From a virus, in the IMG/VR virus record IMGVR_UViG_3300031857_001738, positions 1-20,304 of that record: a stretch of DNA of 20,304 nt, one strand, 5' to 3'. The notes beneath the pieces were generated by a model. It made no database searches. It was not told the origin of the DNA and saw nothing but the letters and a program-made list of their open reading frames with translations. A program made the translations under genes and the position numbers. Below are positions 1 through 7,235 of this stretch, piece after piece; position 1 is the first letter of the stretch; every line of letters begins with the position of its first letter.

Positions 1-2
1 CT

Positions 3-3000
3 AACGTAGATCCTAAACGGTTGGACCCTGTAGCGAAGAGCCTCGTCAAAAAAGTCGAAGCATTTCTTGGGTTTGGTCGCACTGCTGCACAGATGGGGTA
101 TGCCTCGGCTGAGGATGTGCTGGCTGCGGTTAAGTCTGGAGAGATTGGAGGCAGGCGCTTTACGCCTTCCTACGAGCAGACGATTACCGGGAAAGAGATC
201 TCTGCGCCAAGAGAGATAAAGATTCCAGCGGCGGGGAAGGTCGATGAATTTGTTCGTCCTGCACCTGAAGCCAAAGCTGCGACCCCTCCTGTTAAGGAAA
301 CGCCTAAGGGCAAGAAGGGGAATAAGGGCAAGGCGAAGACCGATGTTATGGTGCAAGAGCCGGAGTCTCAAGCACAGACAGAGGCTGCTGTCGCCGCGCC
401 CGAAGAAGAGGCTTCTTCTGTTACTCCTGAAGGGTTGGTCCGGGCTTTCTCTCCTCGCTCTAAAGAGAACTTGGTAGACAAGATCTACAACTTCTTCTCG
501 ATTGATCGTCGCTCCTCTTTCCGGCAGAAGTTTCTGGATCGGTATGATCCTGTAAAGGAATGGGCAATTAAAGCATACGAGCAAACGGGTGACAGGAAGT
601 ACCTTGCTGCTGCATCCGGTGCTTATCAGGCCCTCCTGTTCTCCGATAAGGCGCAAGACATTGCGATGGCAGGTTTGGAGTTTGGCGGCTTCTCTTACGA
701 TGGGAATATCTTTCGCGCTGTAGAGAATGAAAAGAACTCTCCGATCAAACTCTTTGGAGAGTTGGCTGCTATGCCTGCATCTCAATCTGGGTTTGCTAAC
801 AAGCTGGAAGAGTTCTTTGAGGCAGCATATGCTCGGCGCTACCTGGATCTTGCGGAAGGACAAAACAGAGATCCTGGTGGCGTAGTTAAGATCGAGGATG
901 TCAGACGCACATGGGATGCTTTTAAGGACGATAAAGTCATCGACGATGCAATGAAACGCTTCAAGGCATTCAACGATAACTTGATTGATGTCTTAAGGAA
1001 GAGTGGTTTCATTGACAAAAAAATGGCAGAGTCGTGGAAGCAATCCTACTACATTCCTTTCTATCGTTTGCCTACTGTCAAGACTCAGGATGGAGACGTT
1101 GAAACGGGAGAGGTGGACGCGCCGAAGGTTGGAACAAAGGCGACGAATCTAGCTGCCGCAAAGTCATTGTCTGGGCGCAACCTCCGTGTCAACGATGCCA
1201 TGGAGAACATCATCTACAACACCTACTTCATGATCGGCACTGCTATGAAGAACGTAGCAGGTGAACGAATCGTAAGGGATGGCATTACAACTGGGTATAT
1301 AAAAGAACTACCTATCGACGAGAAGACTAAACGTCGCGCCAAGGAAGATCCTGGGTCGAATGTCATCAGCATTCGAGAGAACGGTGTCAAGAAGTTCTAT
1401 CAGGTTGATGATCCGCTGGTGTACGATGCCGTTGCAAAGTCTACTATCCCGGTGCAGGATGCGCTGAAGATGATGGGATCGTTTACTACAGCACTTCGGC
1501 GCGGGGTTACTACGACTCCTTCGTTTATTCTAAAAAATCCAATTCGAGATACTTTACAGGTATGGATGCAGGGCGGCTTTGGATCTGACCTTACGCCTCC
1601 TGTTGGCGAATACGTTAAAGGCATTACTTCTGTGTTGCAAAACTCTCCTGAATACCGTGCGCTGCAAGGTGCTGGTATTGCTGGGTCTGGCATTCGAACT
1701 CAAAACATTGCATCTGCTGCAAAATCAATTCGAGAAAAGATTGGAGTTGAGCAGAGAGCTTTCTATAAAAAGTTCTACGACATACTTGAGAATGCAGCAG
1801 ATAAGTCTGAAGGGATCAGTCGTGTTCAGGCATACAAAAATGCATTAGAAAAGACTGGAGATGAAGCGGAGGCTTTGTTCGCCGCGATGGAGACTATTAA
1901 CTTCTCTCGGCGTGGCACATCTCGTGGCGCGCAGGTAGCGATTGCTTTGCTGCCATTCTTTAATGCTCGGCTCCAGGGTTTAGATGTTGCTTATCGCACC
2001 CTGAAGGGCGACAAGATGATCCCTACTGAACTGACAGGAAGTTCAAAGAAAGCGGTCTATACCCGAATGGCTTACGTCTCTGCTCTTTCGGGGGTTTATG
2101 CTGTTTTAATCTCAGGCACTAAGGCTTGGCTGAATGCAACAGATGAAGAGCGAGATAGTAATATCTTTGTTCCTATAGACTGGATTCCTGGAATAAAAGA
2201 GGGGACTGCCTTAAAGTTTCCCATCCCTCAGGAGCTTGGCCTTGTTACTAAGATGTTCCCTGAGAGATTGGTTTCCTACTATAGGGGCCTGGATGATGGC
2301 CCAGAATTAGTAGATGCAATGGCTCGTGGATTGCTTGCTACGTTAAGCATGAACCCTATCCCTCAAATTTTTCGTCCGTACTTTGAGCATACTGCCAACT
2401 TTGATATGTACACTCAGAAGCCTATCGAGAACGCTTATCTTCAACGGCTTCTTCCTGAAGAGCGTTACACCGAATACACTTCTGAGGTTTATAAGATGGC
2501 AGGTCAAGCTATGGGTGTATCCCCAGTAAAGCTGGATCATTTGATTCGTGGTTATACGGGATCTCTTGGCGCTATGACCGCTGATATTATCGGCATGATT
2601 CTCGAAGAAGGCAAAGCTGCTCCTAAGCCTGAGCGTATTCGCTTTAGCGAACCGTACCTTCTTCCTGGGATCGGTCAGCTATTCCGCAGTGCTAATGGAC
2701 GCAAGGCTGTCGAGGATCTGTACGAGCTGGATGAGGCTGCGAATATGGCAGTAGCCACTCTGAGAGCAGTATCCAGAGGGCAGAGGGAGATGTCTCCTGA
2801 GCGCCAGGATGAGCTTCGCTCTATGCTGTACATCGACAAGGCTATTCAGCCTACCCTGAAACGGGTTCAAGCATTGAACCGCATGAAGCGTACTGTTCTT
2901 GCGGCTGAAGATATGTCTCCAGAACAGAAACGAGACGAACTCAACTCTATTCAAGAAGAGATCGTCTCGCTTTCTTCTGAGATCAAAGATCTCAAATCAG

Positions 3001-3050
3001 AGTTGCCGCTTCGTTTTCGAGTTGGTCTATCAAAACTTCTCGGGTTTTAA
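3..3050 (+). CDS. Large polyvalent virion-associated protein, LPD38-like (5' partial)
   Basis: The frame is open to the left edge with no stop, so the true start lies outside the window and at least 1015 residues are visible. The first visible part holds a small helical segment and then a Lys/Ala/Pro/Glu-rich low-complexity linker (roughly residues 85-135 of the visible part). The long remainder is helical. A central segment reads ALRRGVTTTPSFILKNPIRD and, further on, NFSRRGTSRG followed by PFFNARLQGL. From memory this pattern matches the large polyvalent protein associated domain LPD38 found near the C-terminus of giant phage proteins. These are thought to travel in the virion and enter the host with the DNA. 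The C-terminal 60 residues form a charged likely coiled coil. The last 59 bp overlap the convergent gene ending at 2992. Family assignment is moderate; the coding call is certain. Confidence 0.85.
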   Translation, partial: NVDPKRLDPVAKSLVKKVEAFLGFGRTAAQMGYASAEDVLAAVKSGEIGGRRFTPSYEQTITGKEISAPREIKIPAAGKVDEFVRPAPEAKAATPPVKETPKGKKGNKGKAKTDVMVQEPESQAQTEAAVAAPEEEASSVTPEGLVRAFSPRSKENLVDKIYNFFSIDRRSSFRQKFLDRYDPVKEWAIKAYEQTGDRKYLAAASGAYQALLFSDKAQDIAMAGLEFGGFSYDGNIFRAVENEKNSPIKLFGELAAMPASQSGFANKLEEFFEAAYARRYLDLAEGQNRDPGGVVKIEDVRRTWDAFKDDKVIDDAMKRFKAFNDNLIDVLRKSGFIDKKMAESWKQSYYIPFYRLPTVKTQDGDVETGEVDAPKVGTKATNLAAAKSLSGRNLRVNDAMENIIYNTYFMIGTAMKNVAGERIVRDGITTGYIKELPIDEKTKRRAKEDPGSNVISIRENGVKKFYQVDDPLVYDAVAKSTIPVQDALKMMGSFTTALRRGVTTTPSFILKNPIRDTLQVWMQGGFGSDLTPPVGEYVKGITSVLQNSPEYRALQGAGIAGSGIRTQNIASAAKSIREKIGVEQRAFYKKFYDILENAADKSEGISRVQAYKNALEKTGDEAEALFAAMETINFSRRGTSRGAQVAIALLPFFNARLQGLDVAYRTLKGDKMIPTELTGSSKKAVYTRMAYVSALSGVYAVLISGTKAWLNATDEERDSNIFVPIDWIPGIKEGTALKFPIPQELGLVTKMFPERLVSYYRGLDDGPELVDAMARGLLATLSMNPIPQIFRPYFEHTANFDMYTQKPIENAYLQRLLPEERYTEYTSEVYKMAGQAMGVSPVKLDHLIRGYTGSLGAMTADIIGMILEEGKAAPKPERIRFSEPYLLPGIGQLFRSANGRKAVEDLYELDEAANMAVATLRAVSRGQREMSPERQDELRSMLYIDKAIQPTLKRVQALNRMKRTVLAAEDMSPEQKRDELNSIQEEIVSLSSEIKDLKSELPLRFRVGLSKLLGF

Positions 3051-3501
3051 GAGGGGTGACCAGGATGACAACCTTCCTCCGGTCTGTCTTGTTGTGTGTC
3101 ATCTCGACAGACTTTACGCTAGATCCTGTCATGCAGTCGATTACTCCAGCCCTCCAGAGGATGCGAACGCAAACATCTAGGAACGCACTGTAGTCCTGGA
3201 TGCCGTATGTATCCTCTTTGACGATGGATAGTTTAACTGCCTTTAGGGGGAGGAACTTGAGACTGGTGGAGATCGTTGCAGCGATGCGATACATCGCTGC
3301 GCTAGCATCTCTCTTCTGTACGATTTCTCCATGCTCCCCTTTAGCCGTCATGCTTTCCGGCATAAAGGGATCGTTGATTATGATCCTGATCGGTTGTCCT
3401 TTGCGGGGGAGGATGCGTTCCTCAGGTTCTTCTGCGATAGCGTCAGGGTTTCCCATCTGCCATCCCACTGGGTACTTGTCCCGTTTCTTAGATACTGCCA
3501 T
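2992..3501 (-). CDS. Hypothetical protein, possibly RusA-like resolvase fold
   Basis: 169 residues starting MAVSKKRDKY. This ATG has a good ribosome site (CAGGAGA, spacing about 6), which is better than the longer upstream frame. Residues about 85-150 contain a predicted strand, then QDYSAFLDVCVRILWRAGVI and a strand rich in Val. This loosely follows the RusA layout (strand, D-x-D helix, acidic turn, strand). Only scattered Asp residues (D103, D109, D122) could serve as metal ligands, so catalytic competence is doubtful. The gene is the last of the leftward recombination operon. Its 5' part overlaps the end of the M15 peptidase frame by 124 bp, and its 3' end overlaps the + strand virion gene tail-to-tail by 59 bp. 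Coding is likely; function is a guess. Confidence 0.7.
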   Translation of the reverse strand: MAVSKKRDKYPVGWQMGNPDAIAEEPEERILPRKGQPIRIIINDPFMPESMTAKGEHGEIVQKRDASAAMYRIAATISTSLKFLPLKAVKLSIVKEDTYGIQDYSAFLDVCVRILWRAGVIDCMTGSSVKSVEMTHNKTDRRKVVILVTPLKTREVLIDQLENEAATLI

Positions 3502-3842
3502 CTTGTTCTCCTGTCTCGTGTGTCGCAATGTATGAAGTTCCCTTGGATAGAAACTCCTACCCCTTGGAACTTTCCAAACCTCTCTACTTCTCTGTAGAGA
3601 TCTTGTAGGTTGAGTTCTGGGCAGAACCAATCTACTGCTACCCCTAGAGTGTGTCGTCCAGGGCCTGCGCCCTTTGCCTTTTCGATAGGGTGATTGGGGC
3701 AACGGTATGCGCTTGTTACGGTAAGAGGCTTCCCCAGGAAGTCTCTAAACTCTTGCATGACAGAAAGAAAGGCGGGGGTGATCCCCGCCTTTTTGCAATG
3801 TCTGCACATCAATTCGTTGCTGGAGAAGTTCTTAGACTGCAT
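3378..3842 (-). CDS. M15 family D,D-peptidase (endolysin-type)
   Basis: A 154-residue frame whose first 117 residues form a complete M15A-type metallopeptidase. It begins FSSNELMCRHC, has the TVTSAYRCPNH segment, and carries the zinc ligands H64 and D71 (RHTLGVAVDW) and H105 (FIHCD). Such proteins cut peptidoglycan peptide cross-links and commonly serve as phage endolysins. No signal peptide or membrane segment is seen, so release would need a holin. The start codon overlaps the dUTPase stop as TAATG and is preceded by GGAG. The last 37 residues after WQYLRN lie inside the start of the next gene and look like read-through with no domain character. Either the 124-bp overlap is real or a nearer stop was lost. 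Confidence 0.85.
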   Translation of the reverse strand: MQSKNFSSNELMCRHCKKAGITPAFLSVMQEFRDFLGKPLTVTSAYRCPNHPIEKAKGAGPGRHTLGVAVDWFCPELNLQDLYREVERFGKFQGVGVSIQGNFIHCDTRDRRTRWQYLRNGTSTQWDGRWETLTLSQKNLRNASSPAKDNRSGS

Positions 3843-4291
3843 TAGGCTCCGGTCGAACCGAAGCCTCCTGCTCCTCTGTCGGTAGACGATAGTGCTTCGG
3901 CGGTTTCAAACTCGATCTCTTCGTATTGTGCCACTACCATCTGAGCGATGCGAGTTCCCTTCTCGATCATCAACGATTGATTGCCGACCTGCTTGTACCC
4001 GTTCCACAGAAGGATGACGCCGATCTCCCCCCGGTAGGAGGGGTCAATCGTGCCAGGAGCATTTAGGACAATCACTCCCTGCTTCAGTGCCATGCCTGAA
4101 CGAGAGCGGATCTGCGCCTCGTAGCCTGGAGGAAGTTCGATAGAGAGGCCAGTCTTTACCAGCAACGGTTCTCCAGGAACAAGGTATACCGTCTCGTCGG
4201 CATAGAGGTCCATGCCTGCATCTTCGTCAGCGCCGTGTGCGTAGATCGGGATGCGAACAGATGCGTTTGAGGTCTTCAGTTTAATCTTCAT
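3842..4291 (-). CDS. dut: dUTP pyrophosphatase (dUTPase)
   Basis: 149 residues from MKIKLKTSNA. All five trimeric dUTPase motifs are visible: DAGMDLYA (24-31), RSRSGMA (62-68), GTIDPSYRGEI (80-90), GTRIAQMVV (112-120) and the C-terminal glycine-rich RGAGGFGSTG (139-148). It hydrolyses dUTP to dUMP and pyrophosphate, which keeps uracil out of phage DNA and supplies dUMP for dTTP synthesis. The in-frame upstream extension lacks family character, and an AAGGAAA site precedes the chosen ATG. The start overlaps the preceding small gene by 11 bp, and the stop shares TAATG with the peptidase, so translation is probably coupled. Normal length for the family. Confidence 0.95.
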   Translation of the reverse strand: MKIKLKTSNASVRIPIYAHGADEDAGMDLYADETVYLVPGEPLLVKTGLSIELPPGYEAQIRSRSGMALKQGVIVLNAPGTIDPSYRGEIGVILLWNGYKQVGNQSLMIEKGTRIAQMVVAQYEEIEFETAEALSSTDRGAGGFGSTGA

Positions 4292-4460
4292 TCTTTGTTT
4301 TGCTTTCCTTTGCGTAGCGAGTAGCCAGATCGAATACCCTAACGAGTTCACGTTCAACGTGTTCCGGCATGAGTTGGTTGGACAGCACCAGATCGGCGAG
4401 TGCTTTCATAGACTTGCCAATCAGCTTCTGCTTTCGTACTTGTGTTGTTACCTTCTTCAT
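4281..4460 (-). CDS. Small hypothetical protein (59 aa)
   Basis: Starts MKKVTTQVRK with an AAGGAGAT ribosome site 7 bases upstream, one of the better sites in this operon. The protein is basic at the N-terminus and then amphipathic helical (ALADLVLSNQLMPEHVEREL), ending in a Lys/Glu-rich tail. It overlaps the 3' part of the membrane/coiled-coil gene by 107 bp in another frame and the dUTPase start by 11 bp. No family is recognised. The strong ribosome site and sensible composition make it more believable than a random frame. Confidence 0.6.
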   Translation of the reverse strand: MKKVTTQVRKQKLIGKSMKALADLVLSNQLMPEHVERELVRVFDLATRYAKESKTKNED

Positions 4461-4671
4461 GTTCAATCTCCTTCAAGATCTGTTGTTTGAGTTCTTTGTC
4501 CCGCCGCTCCCTCAGGAGAGCGGCTTCATAGTTTGCTTTCGCACGGGCAGCGATTATCCCCCATGCGTATGCTCTTCCATACTGTCGCAGGGATAGCCAT
4601 AGGATTATACCAACTCCCATGACCATCAATGCGATGAATCCAATCATTCCTTCAGTCATGCTTATCGTCAT
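4354..4671 (-). CDS. Small membrane protein with N-terminal TM helix and coiled coil
   Basis: 105 residues. A single hydrophobic segment near residues 9-27 (GFIALMVMGVGIILWLSL) is followed by a charged helix (about 40-75) with RERRDKELKQQ character, probably a coiled coil facing the cytoplasm or periplasm. The last 36 residues overlap the 59-aa gene in another frame. The layout of one TM plus coiled coil resembles spanin or holin-accessory proteins, and the lysis-type M15 peptidase lies just downstream. No diagnostic motif supports that role. AAGGA lies 5 bases before the chosen ATG. The start overlaps the end of the RuvC-like gene by 20 bp. Confidence 0.6.
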   Translation of the reverse strand: MTISMTEGMIGFIALMVMGVGIILWLSLRQYGRAYAWGIIAARAKANYEAALLRERRDKELKQQILKEIEHEEGNNTSTKAEADWQVYESTRRSGAVQPTHAGTR

Positions 4672-5140
4672 GTTCGTCCTTGTTGATTTGGGTTAGGGCA
4701 ACACCGATAGCAGCCCACACGTCCTTCGATACCTTGTAGAGTGGGCCACCCTTTTTTGTCACATCGGTGGATTGTTTAGCTTGATACGAGTCGATGATGG
4801 CTTGACGGACGTTTGCGTCCTTCGCTTTCATCGACCCGCACATAGCGATCTTCACTTCGCGCCGGAAGATTCGGGAGACGTTGTCAGCGCCACAAGATTC
4901 CAGGTGCTGCATAATTCTCCCGATCCACACGCACGTCTCGAACACCTCTGCCCCTACTGCCATACCGTAGGAGGCAATCATTTCGATTGCCACATCAGCA
5001 GGCAGTAGTTGCTCTAGGCGTTGCAGAAGCTCTTGGTTATTGCAGATTCCGAAGGCATAGAGATGCCTGTCTTTGCGCCTTACGAGGGCATAGGCGGTCT
5101 TGACGGGGCCGGGATCTATTGCCAGTACGGAATCGTGCAT
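4652..5140 (-). CDS. RuvC-like Holliday junction resolvase
   Basis: 162 residues with the RNase H-like RuvC pattern: first strand with D9 (VLAIDPGPVKTAYAL), second acidic site E53 (VAIEMIASYGM), and a C-terminal KDVWAAIGVAL with D140 in the helix that carries the last catalytic Asp. A KDANVRQAIID segment precedes it, as in RuvC proteins. It is expected to cut branched recombination or replication intermediates before packaging. It lies in the leftward recombination operon, 3 bp from the preceding 94-aa gene, next to the ERF protein and the nuclease. The length is close to the usual 160-190 residues. The tail is Asp/His-rich. Confidence 0.85.
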   Translation of the reverse strand: MHDSVLAIDPGPVKTAYALVRRKDRHLYAFGICNNQELLQRLEQLLPADVAIEMIASYGMAVGAEVFETCVWIGRIMQHLESCGADNVSRIFRREVKIAMCGSMKAKDANVRQAIIDSYQAKQSTDVTKKGGPLYKVSKDVWAAIGVALTQINKDEHDDKHD

Positions 5141-5143
5141 CGT

Positions 5144-5428
5144 CTATTCCCAGGGGTTCTTAGCGGCCTTCGGGGCAGAGACGATAGCGGATTCCTTCGG
5201 GGTGAAGGGAGCGGAGACTTTGACGGAGACAAAGGGTTTCCCCGTCTTCGTCTTACGGTTCCACCCTGCGAGGGAAACCTTGGGGCTGTTGCCTTTCTGG
5301 CATTCCCCGTAGAGATGCATGACGAGATCAGTGCTGAACTCGACATCGCCCTTCCAGTCGGGAGCCTTTTCATTCTGCTTGCGGTCGTTCAAAAAGAGAG
5401 CGCCGGAATCTAAAAACTTGTTTTCCAT
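5144..5428 (-). CDS. Small phage protein, possible SSB-like
   Basis: 94 residues starting MENKFLDSGALFLNDRKQNEKAPDWKG. The GALF-NDRK...PDWKG opening and a second half with KTGKPFVSVKV recall short phage and plasmid proteins (DUF736-like and relatives) with a small beta-barrel. They are often encoded between annealing proteins and resolvases. The chain ends KNPWE, an acidic-aromatic tip resembling the partner-binding tip of single-stranded DNA-binding proteins. Role as an SSB-like partner of the ERF protein is inference from position and tip. Start is supported by AAAGGA. Nine bases separate it from the ERF gene. Confidence 0.75.
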   Translation of the reverse strand: MENKFLDSGALFLNDRKQNEKAPDWKGDVEFSTDLVMHLYGECQKGNSPKVSLAGWNRKTKTGKPFVSVKVSAPFTPKESAIVSAPKAAKNPWE

Positions 5429-5437
5429 GTTGGTCCT

Positions 5438-6148
5438 TTACTTGAGTTTATTTGCTGCGGTGATAAACATCTGGGTCAGTTCCTGCTCCCGGTTAGGAGC
5501 TTGGAGTTTGACTTGATTGATCTGTTGGTTGTAGCGAACCCATACTTGTCGGGCCTCTTCCTTCGAGGAGCAGTGTTCCAACTCGTCCTGGATCTGCGCC
5601 ATCAGAGCATCGACATCGGTTGGCTCTGCTTCGGGGGCAGGAGTGGGTTTAGCCTTGGGGGTAACCTTGGCTTTCGGTTGCGGGGTAAACTCTGCGATCT
5701 GGTTCTCGTCGCGTTCGGGATCGTCTCCCGTTTCAAGCTGGAAGGTCTTCAGCAGGAAGTACTTGTTGGCTCCGGTCAGGGCTTTGTACAGACCCTTGTC
5801 TCCGATTCCGTTCTTGTTCTTGTCGTTGCCGCATCCGAAGAAGTTGCAGGAGATCTCCCCTCCCATCTCGTGGATGATCCGGTAGTTCACCTTAACAGTG
5901 GTGTTGCCGTATTCGTCTGGGCCTACTACATTCAGGACATCGGAGATGATGATGAGTCCGTTCTCGATCAGATGAGGACGCAGTGCAGCGAGAGCATCTC
6001 CCTCCGTTGCGTACTTGTACCCGTGGAACTCGTTCTTCCCGGCTTTGTGTACAAAGCTAATGCCTGCCATCGTCTTGCCGATAGCAGCGATCACCTGTAG
6101 TTTATCTACAGGTACTGTCTCGATTGCCTTATCAGTTAATGTTTCCAT
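5438..6148 (-). CDS. erf: ERF family single-strand annealing protein
   Basis: 236 residues. The N-terminal two thirds carry the ERF superfamily signature: IGKTMAGISFVHKAG, HGYKYATEGDALAALRPHL (about 42-60), and the diagnostic GDKGLYKALTGANKYFLLKTFQL (about 116-138) followed by DDPERD. The linker 155-178 is Pro/Lys/Ala-rich. A helical C-terminal domain (178-236) probably handles oligomerisation or partner binding. ERF proteins anneal complementary single strands in phage recombination and genome circularisation. The start shares TAATG with the upstream nuclease stop, so the annealase and nuclease are made together, as in lambda beta/exo-type pairs. Confidence 0.9.
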   Translation of the reverse strand: METLTDKAIETVPVDKLQVIAAIGKTMAGISFVHKAGKNEFHGYKYATEGDALAALRPHLIENGLIIISDVLNVVGPDEYGNTTVKVNYRIIHEMGGEISCNFFGCGNDKNKNGIGDKGLYKALTGANKYFLLKTFQLETGDDPERDENQIAEFTPQPKAKVTPKAKPTPAPEAEPTDVDALMAQIQDELEHCSSKEEARQVWVRYNQQINQVKLQAPNREQELTQMFITAANKLK

Positions 6149-7074
6149 TACTTCTTCCTCTTTAGTTTGGTCTTGTTTGCTTGAACGATATTAATCAGTG
6201 CTTCTGATACTTCTTTCCTGCGTTGGTCGCAGTTCTTGTTGACGCCGCAGTAGTTGCCTTCGCAACGTCTGGCGGTTCCGGTGCGGATCTCTACCCATCC
6301 GCCTCGAATCTGTGCGGCTTTCTGTTCCGCTTCTTCTTGCGTATCGAATACGCGATGCGCTCTTGTTGCATCGGGACTCATAACAGCGAAGCGGTCAGGG
6401 GTGCGCCACTGTTCCTGATCGGTGCAGTAGGGGAGAGGATCTCCGAAGGCGTGTGCCTCCTCTGCTTTCTGGTGTTCTCGTACTCGTTGGGTAAGGTATT
6501 CCTCCTGTTGTTGGTCTGCCCATAGACGCACGTCTAGGATCTGAATCGGTGGCTTCTGCTCAGGGTTGAACGGGTTGCGACCGTGATCCCTGGTGATGGC
6601 AACGATCTTTGCTTGGCTCACTCTGCGCCCAGTATTCTGGCGCACGATGTGGGCATAGGAGTTTAGCTGTGCCTCCCATTCTGCTGGCACTCCCTTCTCA
6701 ATCTTGGAGGTCGTGGTTACCTTCCAGTCGTAGATACAGTATGTATCGTCAGGAAGGGGGACGAGGATGTCGATTTGTCCGGTGACTACCCACCCGTTTA
6801 TGGTATGGTAGTACCGCTCTTCGACGATGTACTCGTCGGTATACGGTTGTAGAGCCTCTTCGGCGAACGCATGGAAGGCAGTCCCGACAGAACTCCAAAG
6901 CCTGTCGATGATGTCCTCCTCTGTGCCAAGGGTCTTAAGTATCCTGATCCGTGGAGGTTGGATCAGTCCGGTGACGCTGATGTGGCTGTTCCCTTTGTTG
7001 TACCCATCGTAGGCCAGCACCGCTGCTACTGGGTCCGGTAGGTTGTGTCTGTTCCAGAATGTTTTCGATGGCAT
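6148..7074 (-). CDS. PD-(D/E)XK nuclease with C-terminal Cys cluster
   Basis: 308 residues. The core has H68 (GTAFHAFAEEAL), D102 (TGQIDILV), D116-x-K118 (IYDWKV) and Q136 (EAQLNSYAHI), the layout of the RecB/Cas4/lambda-exonuclease-like PD-(D/E)XK nucleases. C218, C272, C277 and C283 near the C-terminus (C-x4-C-x5-C plus a distant Cys) could hold an Fe-S cluster, as in Cas4 and AddB-type nucleases. That is inference. It is the likely 5'-end resecting partner of the downstream ERF protein. The first 140 bp overlap the ribbon-helix-helix gene in another frame. AGGAG lies about 12 bases upstream of the chosen ATG, so the exact start is less certain than the gene. Confidence 0.88.
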   Translation of the reverse strand: MPSKTFWNRHNLPDPVAAVLAYDGYNKGNSHISVTGLIQPPRIRILKTLGTEEDIIDRLWSSVGTAFHAFAEEALQPYTDEYIVEERYYHTINGWVVTGQIDILVPLPDDTYCIYDWKVTTTSKIEKGVPAEWEAQLNSYAHIVRQNTGRRVSQAKIVAITRDHGRNPFNPEQKPPIQILDVRLWADQQQEEYLTQRVREHQKAEEAHAFGDPLPYCTDQEQWRTPDRFAVMSPDATRAHRVFDTQEEAEQKAAQIRGGWVEIRTGTARRCEGNYCGVNKNCDQRRKEVSEALINIVQANKTKLKRKK

Positions 7075-7171
7075 CCGTGACTAAACTCCTAATGGTCGTT
7101 TCATTTTCTACTGCTTTAATCTTTAGTCTTCGATGCAGATCGCTCGTAGTGGTAATGGTGATCCGTGGCAT
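6935..7171 (-). CDS. Ribbon-helix-helix (Arc/CopG-type) regulator
   Basis: 78 residues starting MPRITITTTSDLHRRLKIKA. The first 42 residues give a short beta strand with alternating residues (RITITT) and two helices (DLHRRLKIKAVENET and IRSLVTDAIENIL). This is the standard ribbon-helix-helix fold that binds DNA as a dimer. The C-terminal 30 residues are low-complexity and lie inside the nuclease frame. The ribosome site is weak (CAGAGG directly before ATG). It is the first gene of the leftward recombination operon and diverges from the primase-helicase over 64 bp carrying an inverted repeat, the usual setting for an autoregulator. Confidence 0.7.
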   Translation of the reverse strand: MPRITITTTSDLHRRLKIKAVENETTIRSLVTDAIENILEQTQPTGPSSSGAGLRWVQQREQPHQRHRTDPTSTDQDT

Positions 7172-7235
7172 CCTCTGTAGAGCATACACATTTTTACATT
7201 TGCACACAAGTGCATCGTCAAGGTAGGATGGGCAG
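7172..7235. promoter_or_regulatory. Divergent control region with inverted repeat
   Basis: The 64 bp between the ribbon-helix-helix gene (-) and the primase-helicase (+) is the only place promoters for both could sit. It contains the inverted repeat TGCAC-ACAA-GTGCA at 7201-7214, next to an AT-rich stretch (7187-7200). I infer an operator for the adjacent ribbon-helix-helix protein that controls both directions. No consensus sigma-70 boxes are clear. Confidence 0.45.

Noticed and set aside
5501-6100. 199-codon open frame on the + strand opposite the ERF gene
   Set aside because: It is antisense to a clear ERF family gene, has no ribosome site, and its hydrophobic composition is typical of a shadow frame.
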